A stretch of DNA of 64,000 nucleotides from JAEMQF01 sp963775015 (GCA_963775015.1 CAVZHI010000017.1:1-64000), one strand, 5' to 3'; shown: positions 42,154 to 52,364, numbered from the stretch's first letter. Notes: generated from the sequence alone by a model not told the origin. Program-made: numbers and translations.

Positions 42154-43533
42154 ATGAGGAGTTCAGTGACCTTCTTTTCGGCACCGACTCCGGGCCGCCT
42201 GCTCAAGGCGCCGGAGAACTTTCTCGACGCGCACGGTGCTCGCACCGTGGTCGCGCAGGCGCGGCGCGGGCGGCGCGACTTCTTGCGCCGTGCATTCGTC
42301 GCCGCAGGCGCTGCGGCGGCTGCGCCGGGCGCCATCGGCGCTGGCGTCGCCGGCGGCGACCCGAACGTGCTCGAACTCCCCGCGCACAGCAAGGGCCTCG
42401 GCCAAGGGGTCGCGAGCGACGGTTATGGCAAACCTTCCAAATTTGAGGCCAACGTGCAGCGCCGCGCGAGCCCGGGTTTGACGCAGACGACGCAGGCGTC
42501 GGTTTCGTTCGCGCCGCTGCAGTCGCTGTTCGGCATCGTCACTCCGAGCGGCCTGCACTTCGAACGCCATCACCAGGGCTGGTGGGACGTCGATCCGTCG
42601 AAACACCGGCTGATGATCAACGGCTCGGACGATCGGATCGTGAAGACGCCGCTGCTCTTCACGATGGACGAACTGATGCGCCTGCCGTCGGTGAGCCGCT
42701 TTCACTTCATCGAATGCGGCGCGAACACCGGCATGGAATGGGGCAACGTCGCCGTTCCGACGTGCCAGTACACGCACGGCATGCTGAGCTGCAGCGAGTT
42801 CACCGGCGTGCCGCTGAAACTCCTGCTCGACATGGCGGGCGTCGACTACAAACGCGGCCGTTACCTGCTCGCCGAAGGCGCGGACGGCTCGTCGATGACT
42901 CGCACGGTGCCGATGGAACTCGTCGAAAGCGGCGAGGTGCTCGTCGCCTACGGCCAGAACGGCGAAATGCTGCGCCCGGAAAACGGCTATCCGCTGCGCC
43001 TCGTCGTTCCCGGCGTGCAGGGCGTGAGCTGGGTCAAGTACCTGCGCCGCATCGAAGTCGGCGACCAGCCCTACGGAACGAAAGACGAAGTCCTGCACTA
43101 CATCGACCTGTTGCCGGGCGGCGTGCACCGCCAGTACACGAGCACGCAGGAGTGCAAGAGCGTCATCACCACGCCTTCGGGCGGGCAGGTGCTTCTGGAC
43201 AAAGGCTTCTACACCATCAGCGGCCTGGCGTGGTCGGGGCGCGGCAAGGTGAAACGCGTCGACGTCTCGGTCGACGGCGGGCGCCACTGGCGCAACGCGC
43301 GCCTGGAGTCGCCGGTGCTGAGCAAGTGCCTGACGCGTTTCAACCTCGACTGGGTCTGGAACGGGAAAGCGGCGATCGTGCAAAGCCGCGCCATCGACTC
43401 CACCGGCTACGTGCAGCCGACGTACAAGGCCTTGCGCGCAGTGCGCGGAACGCGCTCGATCTATCACAACAACGCCGTGCAGTCGTGGCTCGTGCAGGAC
43501 AGCGGCGAGGTGAAGAATGTTCAGCTGGCGTGA
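42154..43533 (+). CDS. soxC: sulfane dehydrogenase subunit SoxC
   Basis: A 459-residue periplasmic molybdenum protein of the sulfite oxidase family. A Tat signal is visible (RRGRRDFLRRAFVAAGAAAA). The Moco-binding Cys lies in RFHFIECGANTGMEWGN, followed by dimerisation-domain residues SGLAWSGRGKVKRVDVSVDG. With SoxD it oxidises SoxY-bound sulfane sulfur to the sulfonate level. A GTG at 42166 with AGGAG before it is a likely alternative start. The stop overlaps soxD by 17 bp. Confidence 0.92.
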   Translation: MRSSVTFFSAPTPGRLLKAPENFLDAHGARTVVAQARRGRRDFLRRAFVAAGAAAAAPGAIGAGVAGGDPNVLELPAHSKGLGQGVASDGYGKPSKFEANVQRRASPGLTQTTQASVSFAPLQSLFGIVTPSGLHFERHHQGWWDVDPSKHRLMINGSDDRIVKTPLLFTMDELMRLPSVSRFHFIECGANTGMEWGNVAVPTCQYTHGMLSCSEFTGVPLKLLLDMAGVDYKRGRYLLAEGADGSSMTRTVPMELVESGEVLVAYGQNGEMLRPENGYPLRLVVPGVQGVSWVKYLRRIEVGDQPYGTKDEVLHYIDLLPGGVHRQYTSTQECKSVITTPSGGQVLLDKGFYTISGLAWSGRGKVKRVDVSVDGGRHWRNARLESPVLSKCLTRFNLDWVWNGKAAIVQSRAIDSTGYVQPTYKALRAVRGTRSIYHNNAVQSWLVQDSGEVKNVQLA

Positions 43534-44593
43534 GTTTGCCGGCGCCGCGCTGCTCGGTGTGGCCTGTGCGGCGCCGGCGCAGACCACGCCCTACGCGGGG
43601 ATCGGCCGCGCAGCGACAGCGCAAGAAGTTGCCGCGTGGGACATCGACGTGCGCCCCGACTTCAAGGGCTTGCCCAAAGGCTCCGGTTCGGTGCGCGCCG
43701 GAATGGCGATCTGGGAGGCCCAATGCGCGTCGTGCCACGGCGTCTTCGGCGAGAGCAATTCGGTGTTCAGCCCGATCGTCGGCGGAACGACGCGCGACGA
43801 CGTGAAGACCGGCCGCGTCGCGCGCCTCGCCGACGCCAGCTATCCGAGCCGAACCACGCTCATGAAACTCGCGAGCCTGGCGACGCTGTGGGACTACATC
43901 TTCCGCGCCATGCCGTGGGCGAGCCCCAAGTCGCTCGCGCCCGACGAGGTGTACGCGGTTCTGGCCTATCTGCTGAACCTGGGAGACATCGTTCCCGACG
44001 ACTTTGTCTTGTCGGATCGCACGATGGCGCAGGCGCAGGCGCTGCTGCCGAATCGACATGGATTGATGACCGATCACGCGCTGTGGCCCGGCGCACGACT
44101 CCAGGCGCGCAGCCAGTCGCGTCCGCGCAGCGCCGCGGCCGACACGAGCGCCACGGCGTGCATGCGGAACTGCGCGCCCGAGCCGACGATCGCCTCCGTC
44201 TTCCCCGACTCCGCGCGCAACTTGCACGGCAATCTGGCGCTGCAGAACCGCAGCGTCGGCGCGCAGCGCGGCGTCGACACGAGCGCCGCGCAAGCGCGCG
44301 CGCCCACGCAAGCCGAGGCGCTGCAGCGCGAGGCATCCGCAGCGCCCTTGCAACTGCTGCGCCAGCACAGCTGCGTCGCCTGCCACGGCTTCGACGCGCC
44401 ACTCGTGGGCCCCAGCTTTCGCGACATCGCGCGCCGCTACGCCAGCCGCGCCGACGCCGCGGCCTACCTCGCCGGCAGGATCAAATCCGGCGGCTCCGGA
44501 ACCTGGGGCGCGACGCCAATGCCCGCACAAGCCTTGAACGAGCCCGACGCAAACGCGATCTCGCAGTGGCTCGCGGCAGGGGCGCTACAGTAG
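43517..44593 (+). CDS. soxD: SoxD diheme cytochrome c
   Basis: A 358-residue exported protein: signal MFSWREFAGAALLGVACAAP, first heme site QCASCHGVFGE near residue 71, second CVACHGFDAPLVGPSFRDIA near residue 283. Two c-type hemes and the overlap with soxC identify the electron-accepting subunit of the SoxCD sulfane dehydrogenase. The middle 180-260 region is low-complexity and Ala/Arg-rich. Confidence 0.92.
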   Translation: MFSWREFAGAALLGVACAAPAQTTPYAGIGRAATAQEVAAWDIDVRPDFKGLPKGSGSVRAGMAIWEAQCASCHGVFGESNSVFSPIVGGTTRDDVKTGRVARLADASYPSRTTLMKLASLATLWDYIFRAMPWASPKSLAPDEVYAVLAYLLNLGDIVPDDFVLSDRTMAQAQALLPNRHGLMTDHALWPGARLQARSQSRPRSAAADTSATACMRNCAPEPTIASVFPDSARNLHGNLALQNRSVGAQRGVDTSAAQARAPTQAEALQREASAAPLQLLRQHSCVACHGFDAPLVGPSFRDIARRYASRADAAAYLAGRIKSGGSGTWGATPMPAQALNEPDANAISQWLAAGALQ

Positions 44594-44625
44594 CGCCCGA
44601 GAACGATTCGACGAAGGAGAAGTTG

Positions 44626-45093
44626 ATGCACACCCGTAGGAAGCTGCTTTCCCGTTCGGCCCAGGTCGCGGGCCTGCTCTCGAGCGTGGGCCTCTGGCCG
44701 GTGCTCGCGCAGGCGCAGGCGGGGGCGTACAACGCCGCCGCGTTCGACGCGAAGAACCTGGCCGACGCGCTGAAGGCGCTCGGCAATCCGGCGCCCACAG
44801 CCAGCGGCGAAGTCAGCGTGACCGCGCCCGACATCGCCGAGAACGGCGCCGTCGTTCCAGTCGGCGCAGCGACTACGTTGCCGGGCGTGAAGCGCCTGCT
44901 GATCCTGGTCGAAAAGAACCCGGCGGTGCTCGCCGCGATGTTCGAACCGAGCGACGCGGTCGAGGCCAACGTCTCGACGCGCGTCAAGATGGGTCAGTCG
45001 TCGAACGTGTTTGCGGTGGCGATCATGAACGACGGCAAGGTGCTGTTCGCGCAGAAGGAAGTCAAGGTCACGCTCGGCGGGTGTGGCGGGTGA
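44626..45093 (+). CDS. soxY: SoxY sulfur carrier subunit
   Basis: A 155-residue exported protein with a Tat-like leader (MHTRRKLLSRSAQVAGLLSS) and the C-terminal swinging arm GGCGG, whose Cys carries the sulfur intermediate. AAGGAG lies before the ATG. SoxYZ is the substrate-carrying hub of the thiosulfate-oxidising complex. Confidence 0.93.
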   Translation: MHTRRKLLSRSAQVAGLLSSVGLWPVLAQAQAGAYNAAAFDAKNLADALKALGNPAPTASGEVSVTAPDIAENGAVVPVGAATTLPGVKRLLILVEKNPAVLAAMFEPSDAVEANVSTRVKMGQSSNVFAVAIMNDGKVLFAQKEVKVTLGGCGG

Positions 45094-45118
45094 GTTTTAG
45101 AAAGAAGGAGCATCGAAC

Positions 45119-45430
45119 ATGGCAGATCCAATGCGCATTCGCGCCCAGGCCGCAGGCGACAAGACGACGGTGCGCGTCCTGATGGCGCATGAAATGGAAA
45201 CCGGGCAGCGCAAGGACGCGGCAGGCAAGGTGATCCCGGCCTGGTACATCCAGGAAGTGAGCGCGGCGCACAACGGCAAGCCGGTGCTGAACGCGCAGTG
45301 GGGGCCGGCGATCTCGAAGAATCCGTTCCTCCAGTTCAGCGTCAAGGGCGCGAAGGCGGGCGACAAGATCAGCGTCTCGTGGACCGACAACCGCGGCGAC
45401 AAGCGCACCGACGAAGCCACCGTTTCCTGA
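45119..45430 (+). CDS. soxZ: SoxZ sulfur carrier partner
   Basis: A 103-residue protein with no signal (carried out with SoxY by the Tat route). MRIRAQAAGDKTTVRVLMAH and EMETGQRKDAAGKVIPAWYI match SoxZ. It is 25 bp after soxY, with AGAAAGAAGGAG upstream. Confidence 0.93.
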   Translation: MADPMRIRAQAAGDKTTVRVLMAHEMETGQRKDAAGKVIPAWYIQEVSAAHNGKPVLNAQWGPAISKNPFLQFSVKGAKAGDKISVSWTDNRGDKRTDEATVS

Positions 45431-45442
45431 TTGGGCCGTTGC

Positions 45443-46237
45443 ATGAAAACCCTGCTGCTTGGCGTGTCGCTGCTCGCGTGTGCGGGCGTGGGCGCACAAC
45501 CGAAGTCGTCGGCCGACGGCATCGCCGAATACCGCAAGATGCTCGAAGACGGCAACCCCGCCGAGCTTTTCGAAGCGAAAGGCGAGCTGTTGTGGAAACA
45601 GAAACGCGGGCCGAAGAACGCGTCGCTCGAAGCGTGCGACTTGGGCAAGGGAGCGGGCCAGGTGAAGGGCGCGTTCGTCGAATTGCCGCGCTACTTTGCC
45701 GACACGAACAAGGTGCAGGACCTCGAGTCGCGCCTTGTCAGTTGCATGGCGGCGCTGCAGGGCTTCGACGCCGGGCAAATCGCGAACACGCCGTTCGGCC
45801 GCGACGAGCAGAACAACGTGACGGCCCTGGCGACCTTCGTCGCGGCGGCGTCGCGCGGCATGAAGTTCAACCTGCCGCAGGGCCACATCGAAGAAAAACG
45901 CAGCTATGAGATCGGCAAGCGCGTGTTCTTCTTTCGTGGCGGCACGCACGACTTTTCCTGCGCTTCGTGCCACGGCGAAGACGGCAAACGCATCCGCCTG
46001 CAAGACCTGCCGAACCTCACCAAAAACCCGGGCGACGGTATCGGCTTCGCCGCGTGGCCGGCGTACCGCGTCAGCAACGGCCAGATGTGGGGCATGCAGT
46101 TGCGCCTGAACGATTGCTACCGCCAGCAGCGTTTTCCGTACCCCGGTTTCGGTTCCGAAGCGACGATCGCGGTCGCGACCTACATGGGTGTGAATGCGAA
46201 GGGCGCCGCGTCGATCGCGCCTTCGATCAAACGCTGA
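45443..46237 (+). CDS. soxA: SoxA cytochrome c subunit
   Basis: A 264-residue periplasmic protein with a Sec signal (MKTLLLGVSLLACAGVGAQP). The heme motif is DFSCASCHGEDG near residue 175. The following NDCYRQQRFPYPGFGSEATI contains the Cys that becomes the persulfide heme ligand. One heme only, as in the short SoxA form. With SoxX it joins thiosulfate to SoxY. ATG at 45443 is used; an upstream TTG is in frame. Confidence 0.93.
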   Translation: MKTLLLGVSLLACAGVGAQPKSSADGIAEYRKMLEDGNPAELFEAKGELLWKQKRGPKNASLEACDLGKGAGQVKGAFVELPRYFADTNKVQDLESRLVSCMAALQGFDAGQIANTPFGRDEQNNVTALATFVAAASRGMKFNLPQGHIEEKRSYEIGKRVFFFRGGTHDFSCASCHGEDGKRIRLQDLPNLTKNPGDGIGFAAWPAYRVSNGQMWGMQLRLNDCYRQQRFPYPGFGSEATIAVATYMGVNAKGAASIAPSIKR

Positions 46238-46251
46238 GCCGGGAGAAGGCG

Positions 46252-46911
46252 ATGTCGTCAAAGAAGATGTCTTTTAACGTTCCCGCGGTCCTTGCCGCGG
46301 CGCTTGCGCTCGCCGCTGCCGGTTGCGCCATGCTGCCCAGCAGCCAGGAACTCGACGCGCAGGCGCAGGCGGTGATGAAGGCGTCATTTCGCGATCAGGC
46401 GATTGCCAAGACGGACCGCATCCAGCAAGACCTGGCGCAACAGTTGTGCTCGACGGATCAGCCGCTCGCTCCGGCACAGGTGAAGCGCATCGAAGCCGAC
46501 GCGCTCGCGACGATCCGCTGGCCGGCGAACAACCAGGTCGTCGGCGACTGGCGCGAAGGCGAGAAGCTCGCGCAAAACGGGCGCGGCATGACGTGGACCG
46601 ACCCGAGCGCGCTGCCGAAGGACAACGGCGGCAACTGCTACAACTGCCACGAGATCGACCGCAAGGAAATCTCCTTTGGCACGATCGGCCCGAGCCTGTG
46701 GAATTACGGCAAGTTGCGCGGCGTGAAGGAACTCGCCGACCCCGCGGCCGCGCCGATCGTGCAGTACACCTGGGGCAAGCTGTGGAACAGCAGGGCCTAC
46801 TCGGCGTGCTCGAACATGCCGCGTTTCGGCCACGCCAAATTGCTCGATGAAGACCAGCTGCGGCACCTGATGGCGCTGCTGCTGGACCCGAAATCGCCGG
46901 TGAATCGGTAA
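46252..46911 (+). CDS. soxX: SoxX cytochrome c subunit
   Basis: A 219-residue protein with one heme site (GNCYNCHEIDRKEISFGTIG) and distal MPRFGHAKLL supplying the Met ligand. The N-terminus AALALAAAGCAMLPS has a lipobox, suggesting membrane anchoring; this is somewhat unusual for SoxX. It lies 14 bp after soxA. Confidence 0.9.
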   Translation: MSSKKMSFNVPAVLAAALALAAAGCAMLPSSQELDAQAQAVMKASFRDQAIAKTDRIQQDLAQQLCSTDQPLAPAQVKRIEADALATIRWPANNQVVGDWREGEKLAQNGRGMTWTDPSALPKDNGGNCYNCHEIDRKEISFGTIGPSLWNYGKLRGVKELADPAAAPIVQYTWGKLWNSRAYSACSNMPRFGHAKLLDEDQLRHLMALLLDPKSPVNR

Positions 46912-46933
46912 AACGCGCCGCAGTCACCACCCC

Positions 46934-47003
46934 GTCACCCCGGCGCACGCCGGGGCCCACTTGTTGGTGCACCTCCGTAGACCCCGGCCTGCACCGGGGT
47001 GAC
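46934..47003. repeat. REP-like inverted pair between soxX and soxB
   Basis: GTCACCCCGGCGCACGCCGG and its inverted partner (CCGGCCTGCACCGGGGTGAC) form two hairpins. The element lies in an otherwise compact operon and could affect soxX-soxB transcript stability. Confidence 0.7.
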
Positions 47004-47025
47004 AGCAGCGAAAGAAGCTCGTCCC

Positions 47026-48755
47026 GTGAACAAGCGCGAATTCGTCCAGGTGCTCGGTGCCGCGTCAGTCGCCGGGATGAATCTCGCACGCTACGCCGAC
47101 GCCGACGCCGCGACGGCGCAGCACGGCCTGTACGACACCCGGCCGTTCGGCAACGTCTCGTTCCTGCACATGACGGATTGCCACGCGCAGCTGCGGCCGA
47201 TCCACTTTCGCGAGCCGAGCGTGAACCTCGGGCTTGGGCGGCATGCACGGCAAGCTGCCGCATCTGGTGGGCGACGCCTTGCTCAAGTCCGCAGGCGTGC
47301 GCCCCGGCAGCGCGCCGGCGCACGCCTACAGCAGCGTCGACTTCGAAAACGCCGCGCGGCGTTACGGCAAGGTCGGCGGTTTTGCGCACCTGGCCACGCT
47401 CGTGAAACAGCTCAAGGCGAGCCGCCCGGGCGCGCTGCTGCTCGACGGCGGTGACACCTGGCAGGGCTCGGCGACCGCGCTCTGGACGAACGCGCAAGAC
47501 ATGGTCGACTGCGCGAAGCTGCTCGGTGTGGACGTCATGACCGGCCATTGGGAGTTCACCTACGGCATGCAGCGCGTCAAGGAAATCGTCGAAAAAGACT
47601 TTGCCGGCCGCATCGAATTCATCGCGCAAAACGTTCGCACCACCGACTTCGACGACCCGGTGTTCAAGCCCTATGTGATGCGCGAAATGAACGGCGTTCC
47701 GTGCGCGATCATCGGCCAGGCTTTCCCCTACACGCCGATCGCGAACCCGCGCTACCTGGTCGCGGACTGGAGCTTCGGCATTCAGGAAGAGAACCTGCAG
47801 AAAGTGGTCGACGAAGTGCGTGCGAAGGGCGCGCAAGTCGTCGTGCTGCTGTCGCACAACGGCATGGACGTCGACCTGAAAATGGCGAGCCGGGTGCGCG
47901 GCATCGACGCGATCTTCGGCGGCCACACGCATGACGCCGTGCCGCTTGCCGTTGCCGGTGGCGAACCCGGGCGGCCGGACGCTCGTCACGAACGCCGGCA
48001 GCAATTCGAAGTTCCTCGGCGTGATGGACTTCGACGTGAAGGGTGGACGCATCGCCGATTTCCGTTACCGCCTGCTGCCGATCTTCGCGAACCAGCTGCG
48101 CGCCGATCCGCCGATGGACGCGCTGATCACCCAGGTGCGCGCGCCCTACGCGGCGCGCCTGGCGGAAAAGCTCGCCGTCACCGACGGCCTGCTCTACCGG
48201 CGCGGCAACTTCAACGGCTCGTGGGACCAGCTGATTTGCGACGCGCTGATCGATACGCAAGGCGCAGAAATCGCGCTCTCGCCCGGATTTCGCTGGGGCA
48301 CGACGCTGTTGCCGGGCGACTCGATCACGCGCGAGTTGATGCTCGACCAGCTCGCGATCACCTACCCGTACGCGACGCTGACCGAGATGAGCGGCGCGAC
48401 GCTGAAGGGAATCCTCGAAGACGTCGCCGACAACCTGTTCAATCCGGACCCGTATTACCAGCAGGGCGGCGACATGGTTCGCACGGGTGGCCTGACCTAC
48501 ACCTGCGAGCCGGGCGCAGCGATGGGCCGGCGCATCGGCGACATGCGCTTGAAGGGTCGACCCATTGAAGCCGACAAGATATACAAGGTCGCAGGTTGGG
48601 CGCCGGTGGCCGAAGACGCAAAAAGCGCTGCCGGCGTGAAGCCGGTGTGGGAACATGTCGAAGCGTGGCTGCGCTCGCAGGGCGGGCGGATCAAGGCACG
48701 CAAGATCAACTCGCCACGGCTCGTGGGCGTGGCGGGCAATCCGGGAATGTCGTAG
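47026..48755 (+). CDS. soxB: SoxB sulfate thiol esterase, two frameshifts
   Basis: Frames joined give about 575 residues. They are VNKREFVQVLGAASVAGMNL, VSFLHMTDCHAQLRPIHFRE (metal site), LLLDGGDTWQGSATALWTNA, GGHTHDAVPLP, TLVTNAGSNSKFLGVMDFDV, GNFNGSWDQLICDALIDTQG. Shifts occur near 47232 and 47950; the length (3n+2) fits two inserted bases. The 5'-nucleotidase fold binds two manganese ions and hydrolyses sulfate from SoxY. Start is GTG at 47026. The leader has no obvious Tat motif beyond KREFVQ. Confidence 0.88.
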
Positions 48756-48817
48756 TTCAGGCGCGTGCCACGACGCTTCGTTGGGCATCTTGGCGCATGC
48801 CACCTCAGGAGAAACGC

Positions 48818-49231
48818 ATGCGAATCCGAACTCTGTTTGTCGCCGCACTGCTTGCGCTCGGCAGTGCCGTCGCCTGGGCCCAGGACCGGGTCGCGTACCA
48901 CATCAACGACACCGCAGGCCAGGCGCTCGGCGCGCTGCGCAACGCGAAGAACCACCTTGACACCGACCCGAGCGCGTTGCTCACCGTCGTGACGCACGCC
49001 GCGGGCGTCGACTTCCTGATGCAGGACGCGAAAGACCGCAACGGGAATCCGTACGAGATTGCGGTGCAGGAACTCGTGAAGCGCGGCGTGAAGTTCGAGG
49101 TCTGCGAAATCACGCTGAAGAACCGCGGCCTGAAGCGCGAGCAGTTCATCCCGGAGGCCGCGTTCACGCCGTCGGGGGTCGTGCGCCTGGCGAAATTGCA
49201 GGGGCAGGGCTTTGCCTACATCAAACCTTGA
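48818..49231 (+). CDS. exported DsrE-family protein
   Basis: A 137-residue protein with a signal peptide (MRIRTLFVAALLALGSAVAW, then AQ) and a DsrE/DsrF-like fold (ALLTVVTHAAGVDFLMQDAK, VQELVKRGVKFEVCEITLKN). A Cys in FEVCEITL may handle persulfide. Such genes often follow soxB. AGGAGA precedes the ATG. Confidence 0.8.
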   Translation: MRIRTLFVAALLALGSAVAWAQDRVAYHINDTAGQALGALRNAKNHLDTDPSALLTVVTHAAGVDFLMQDAKDRNGNPYEIAVQELVKRGVKFEVCEITLKNRGLKREQFIPEAAFTPSGVVRLAKLQGQGFAYIKP

Positions 49232-49270
49232 CGCGAACGCGGTGCCACTCTGCCGTCGACCGGATCCGGG

Positions 49271-51202
49271 GTGAAGATGCGGCACGCGCCACGCTTGAGA
49301 TCGCTGCAGGATTGGGTGGTGCTCGCGGCGCGCCCCGGGCAGCAGACGACCGCGCGCTGTGAGACGGTCAAGTTCCTCGTCGATTTGCACGACGCTTCGC
49401 GCACCTATTTTTTCGACTCGAAGCGCTGGGAAACGCACTACCGCTTCATCCAGAGGTTCATCGACCCGCGTGTCGATCACGACCTGCTCCTGAAGCGCGA
49501 GTACACGAGCGACAAGCGGCGCTTCCTGTTGGCGGCGGTGTTGCACTATCTCGACGGTGAACACTGGACGCTGGAGTTGACCAGCGGCGACACCCTGGCC
49601 GCCGAGCGCATCGCGGGCTTGTTCGAGCACATCCGCAGCCGCATCGACTTCCCGTGTTCGCTCTGCTTCCGGCCGGTTTCAACTTGGCAGATCGTGCAGG
49701 CCGAATCGCTCGCAGGCCGGATCCCGGTGGTGTCGCGCGACGCCATCAACGCCAACATGCTCTACCAACCCGTGGTGCTGGGGGTGGCGCACGGCCGCTT
49801 GCGCTGCGTGCGCGGCACGCTCGACCCCGCGAGCTTGCGCCCTTATGACATCGTCGTGACCGACGACGTGCCGATCGAGATTCCGCCGGTCGCTGCGCTG
49901 GTGACGAGCCAATTGCAGGCGCCGCTGATGCACGTCGCCGTGTTGAGCCGGAACCGCAATACCCCCGATATGGCCTATCGCGGCGCGATCGATTCACCGC
50001 TGTTCACGCAACTCGACGGCCAGGTCGTCAAGCTCACCGTCGCCGGCCAGGACTTCAGCCTCGAGCCCGCCGACCTGGCGCTCGCCGAAGCCGCCTGGGC
50101 GGCGATGCGCCCGAAGGAGGCGTTGACGCCGAGCTTCGACCTCTCGGTGCAGGACATCGTTGCCGTGGACGCGCTGCCGCAAGCGGCGGCGGCGTGCGTC
50201 GGCGCCAAGGCGGCGCAGATCGGCGCGCTCGGTGCGATCGACGGCATCGTCACGCCCGCCGGATTTGCTTTGCCGTTCGCCGCTTATGGCGCGCACCTCG
50301 ACGCCGCCGGGCTCGCGCCGCGCATCGACGCCATGCTGCGCGACCCGGCGTTCAAGTCCGACGCCCGGGTTCGTGGCGAATCGCTGGCCGAGCTGCGCGC
50401 GGGAATTCAGGCCCATCCCGTCGACGCTGAGGTGCTCGTGCGGCTGGAGCACAAGATGCGCGCGACCGGCATCGGCCAGCCCTGGCTGTTTCGCAGCAGC
50501 AGCAACGCCGAGGACCTGCCGGGATTCAGCGGCGCCGGTCTCTACGAAAGCGTTCCGGTGCCGGCGCACGCGTCGCCGCAACAGATCGCCGACGCGCTGC
50601 GTTCCGTCTGGGCGAGCGTGTGGCTGCAGCGCGCCTTCGAAGAGCGCGAGTGGTACCGGATCGAACACCGCAACGTCGCAATGGCGGTGCTGGCGCAGCC
50701 CTTTCTCGACACGGCGCTGGCCAGCGGCGTCGCGATCACGGGCAACCCGTTTCGGCGCGACGCCCCAGGGGCCTTCATCAATGTGCAGGTGCGGGGCCAT
50801 ACCGTCACCGGCGCTGCGGGCAACGAGTTGCCCGAACAGATTCTCGTCAGCACATGGTCGGGCGACTATGAGTTTGAAGTGCTCAGCCGAAGTTCATTGA
50901 CGCAGGGCGCGACCATCCTCAGCGAGGACGACTTGCGGCGTCTGTACGCGCAGCTGACGCGCATTCACGACACGATGTTGCCGCTGGCACGCGGCCAGGC
51001 GAACGCGATGGATGTGGAGTTCATCCTCACGGCGGCACGCGAGTTCGTGATCGTGCAGGCCCGGCCCTACACGATCGTGCACAGCGTTGATCGCGGAATG
51101 TCCGGCCCCAACGAGGGGCGCTGGGCCGACGCCCTGCGCACGGCGCGGCGCGTGGCGTATCGCTTCTTGCCGAACCGGCTCGCTTACCGCCCGACGCGTT
51201 GA
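49271..51202 (+). CDS. PEP/pyruvate-binding domain protein
   Basis: A 643-residue protein. The C-terminal two thirds hold an ATP-grasp pyruvate phosphate dikinase N-domain: LFRSSSNAEDLPGFSGAGLY, ALRSVWASVWLQRAFEEREW, and ending MDVEFILTAAREFV. The N-terminal third lacks clear homology and has PCSLCFRPV. No PEP-utilising His domain is obvious, though SQLQAPLMHVAVLSRNRNTP resembles it. Its role in a sox cluster is unclear. Frame intact, starting at the GTG at 49271. Confidence 0.7.
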   Translation: MKMRHAPRLRSLQDWVVLAARPGQQTTARCETVKFLVDLHDASRTYFFDSKRWETHYRFIQRFIDPRVDHDLLLKREYTSDKRRFLLAAVLHYLDGEHWTLELTSGDTLAAERIAGLFEHIRSRIDFPCSLCFRPVSTWQIVQAESLAGRIPVVSRDAINANMLYQPVVLGVAHGRLRCVRGTLDPASLRPYDIVVTDDVPIEIPPVAALVTSQLQAPLMHVAVLSRNRNTPDMAYRGAIDSPLFTQLDGQVVKLTVAGQDFSLEPADLALAEAAWAAMRPKEALTPSFDLSVQDIVAVDALPQAAAACVGAKAAQIGALGAIDGIVTPAGFALPFAAYGAHLDAAGLAPRIDAMLRDPAFKSDARVRGESLAELRAGIQAHPVDAEVLVRLEHKMRATGIGQPWLFRSSSNAEDLPGFSGAGLYESVPVPAHASPQQIADALRSVWASVWLQRAFEEREWYRIEHRNVAMAVLAQPFLDTALASGVAITGNPFRRDAPGAFINVQVRGHTVTGAAGNELPEQILVSTWSGDYEFEVLSRSSLTQGATILSEDDLRRLYAQLTRIHDTMLPLARGQANAMDVEFILTAAREFVIVQARPYTIVHSVDRGMSGPNEGRWADALRTARRVAYRFLPNRLAYRPTR

Positions 51203-51247
51203 GGCGGCGCGTCGGCGCGCCAGCGCGAGTCGAGCCGTTGCGCGAGA

Positions 51248-52364
51248 TCAGGCGCCTCGCTCCAGCCGCCACACCTGGTAGCGCAGCGCGAGCACGGCGC
51301 CGCCGATGATCGAGGCCAGGGCGATGAAGCTGCCGATGGAGAGCGTCGACGCGCCCGACAAGCCCTGGCCGATCGTGCAGCCCAGCGCGGTGACGCCGCC
51401 CACGCCCATCAGGGCACCCCCCACCAGGTGGTTTGCCAGGTCTTCGGTGCCGGCGAAGCCTTCCCAGCGGAATTCGCGCGTCGCGAGCGCAGCCGCCGCC
51501 GAACCCACCACCACGCCGGCCATGCTGACGATGCCGATCGTGAGCAATTTCGTCTTGTCGCTGAAGAACAGCAGCCAGTCGATGGCGTAGGCGACCGGCG
51601 CGACCATGCTCAGCGACTCCATGCGCCGCGAGTTGGTCGCGAGAAAGACTTCTTCGAGCGTTCTCGGGTCTTCGCTCAAGTGGCCGAGGACCCCCGAGAC
51701 CCACCACATCGCAGCGATCACGGCGCCGATTCCCACGCCGCCGAGCCAGACGTCGCGACTGCGGCCCTCGCTGCGGCGCAGCACCCAATACCAGCAGCAC
51801 GACGGCCAGGCCCGTGCCGAGCAGCAGCGCGAGCAGCGGCGCGGCGATTCCGGTCACTGGTGCGAGCATGGAGGGCAGGTCCTGGCCGGTCGGCAAGTTC
51901 GCGTGAACGCGCTCGACCGTGTTCACGCGCAACACGCCGGTCACGCCACGCAGCGTCGCAAACGCCGCCACGCCGAGCATCAGCAGCACCACGAGCGATT
52001 TCAGATTGCCTCCACCCAGCCGCACCAGGCTCTTGCTGCCGCAACCCGAAGCGAGCACCATGCCGAAGCCGAACATCGCGCCGCCGCTGAGCGCGGCCAG
52101 CCATGGCAGCTGCGGCGCGGCGTAGAAGGTGTTCTTCGCCGCGATCCAGCCCAGGCCCACCATCACGTTGAAGCCGAGGATCGCGGTGGCGAGCGCCAGC
52201 GCCCACATGCGGGCGCGTGTCCAGTCGCCCATGTTGACCACGTCGGACACCGCGCCCATGGTGCAGAAGTGGCTGCGCTGCGCGATCGCGCCGAACGCCG
52301 CGGCGAGCGCAAACGCGGCCCACAGGACGCGGGTGCTGAGCGCGGCGACGTCACTTTCGGTCAT
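51248..52364 (-). CDS. YeeE/YedE family sulfur transport protein, one frameshift
   Basis: First frame from 52364: MTESDVAALSTRVLWAAFAL, AIAQRSHFCTMGAVSDVVNM, GMVLASGCGSKSLVRLGGGN. After a shift near 51785: MAGVVVGSAAAALATREFRW, GGALMGVGGVTALGCTIGQG LSG. About ten membrane helices and the conserved Cys (SHFCTMG, ASGCGS, ALGCTIGQG) mark a thiosulfate/sulfur importer. Divergent from the ArsR gene across an operator-bearing gap. Length 3n+1. Confidence 0.82.
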
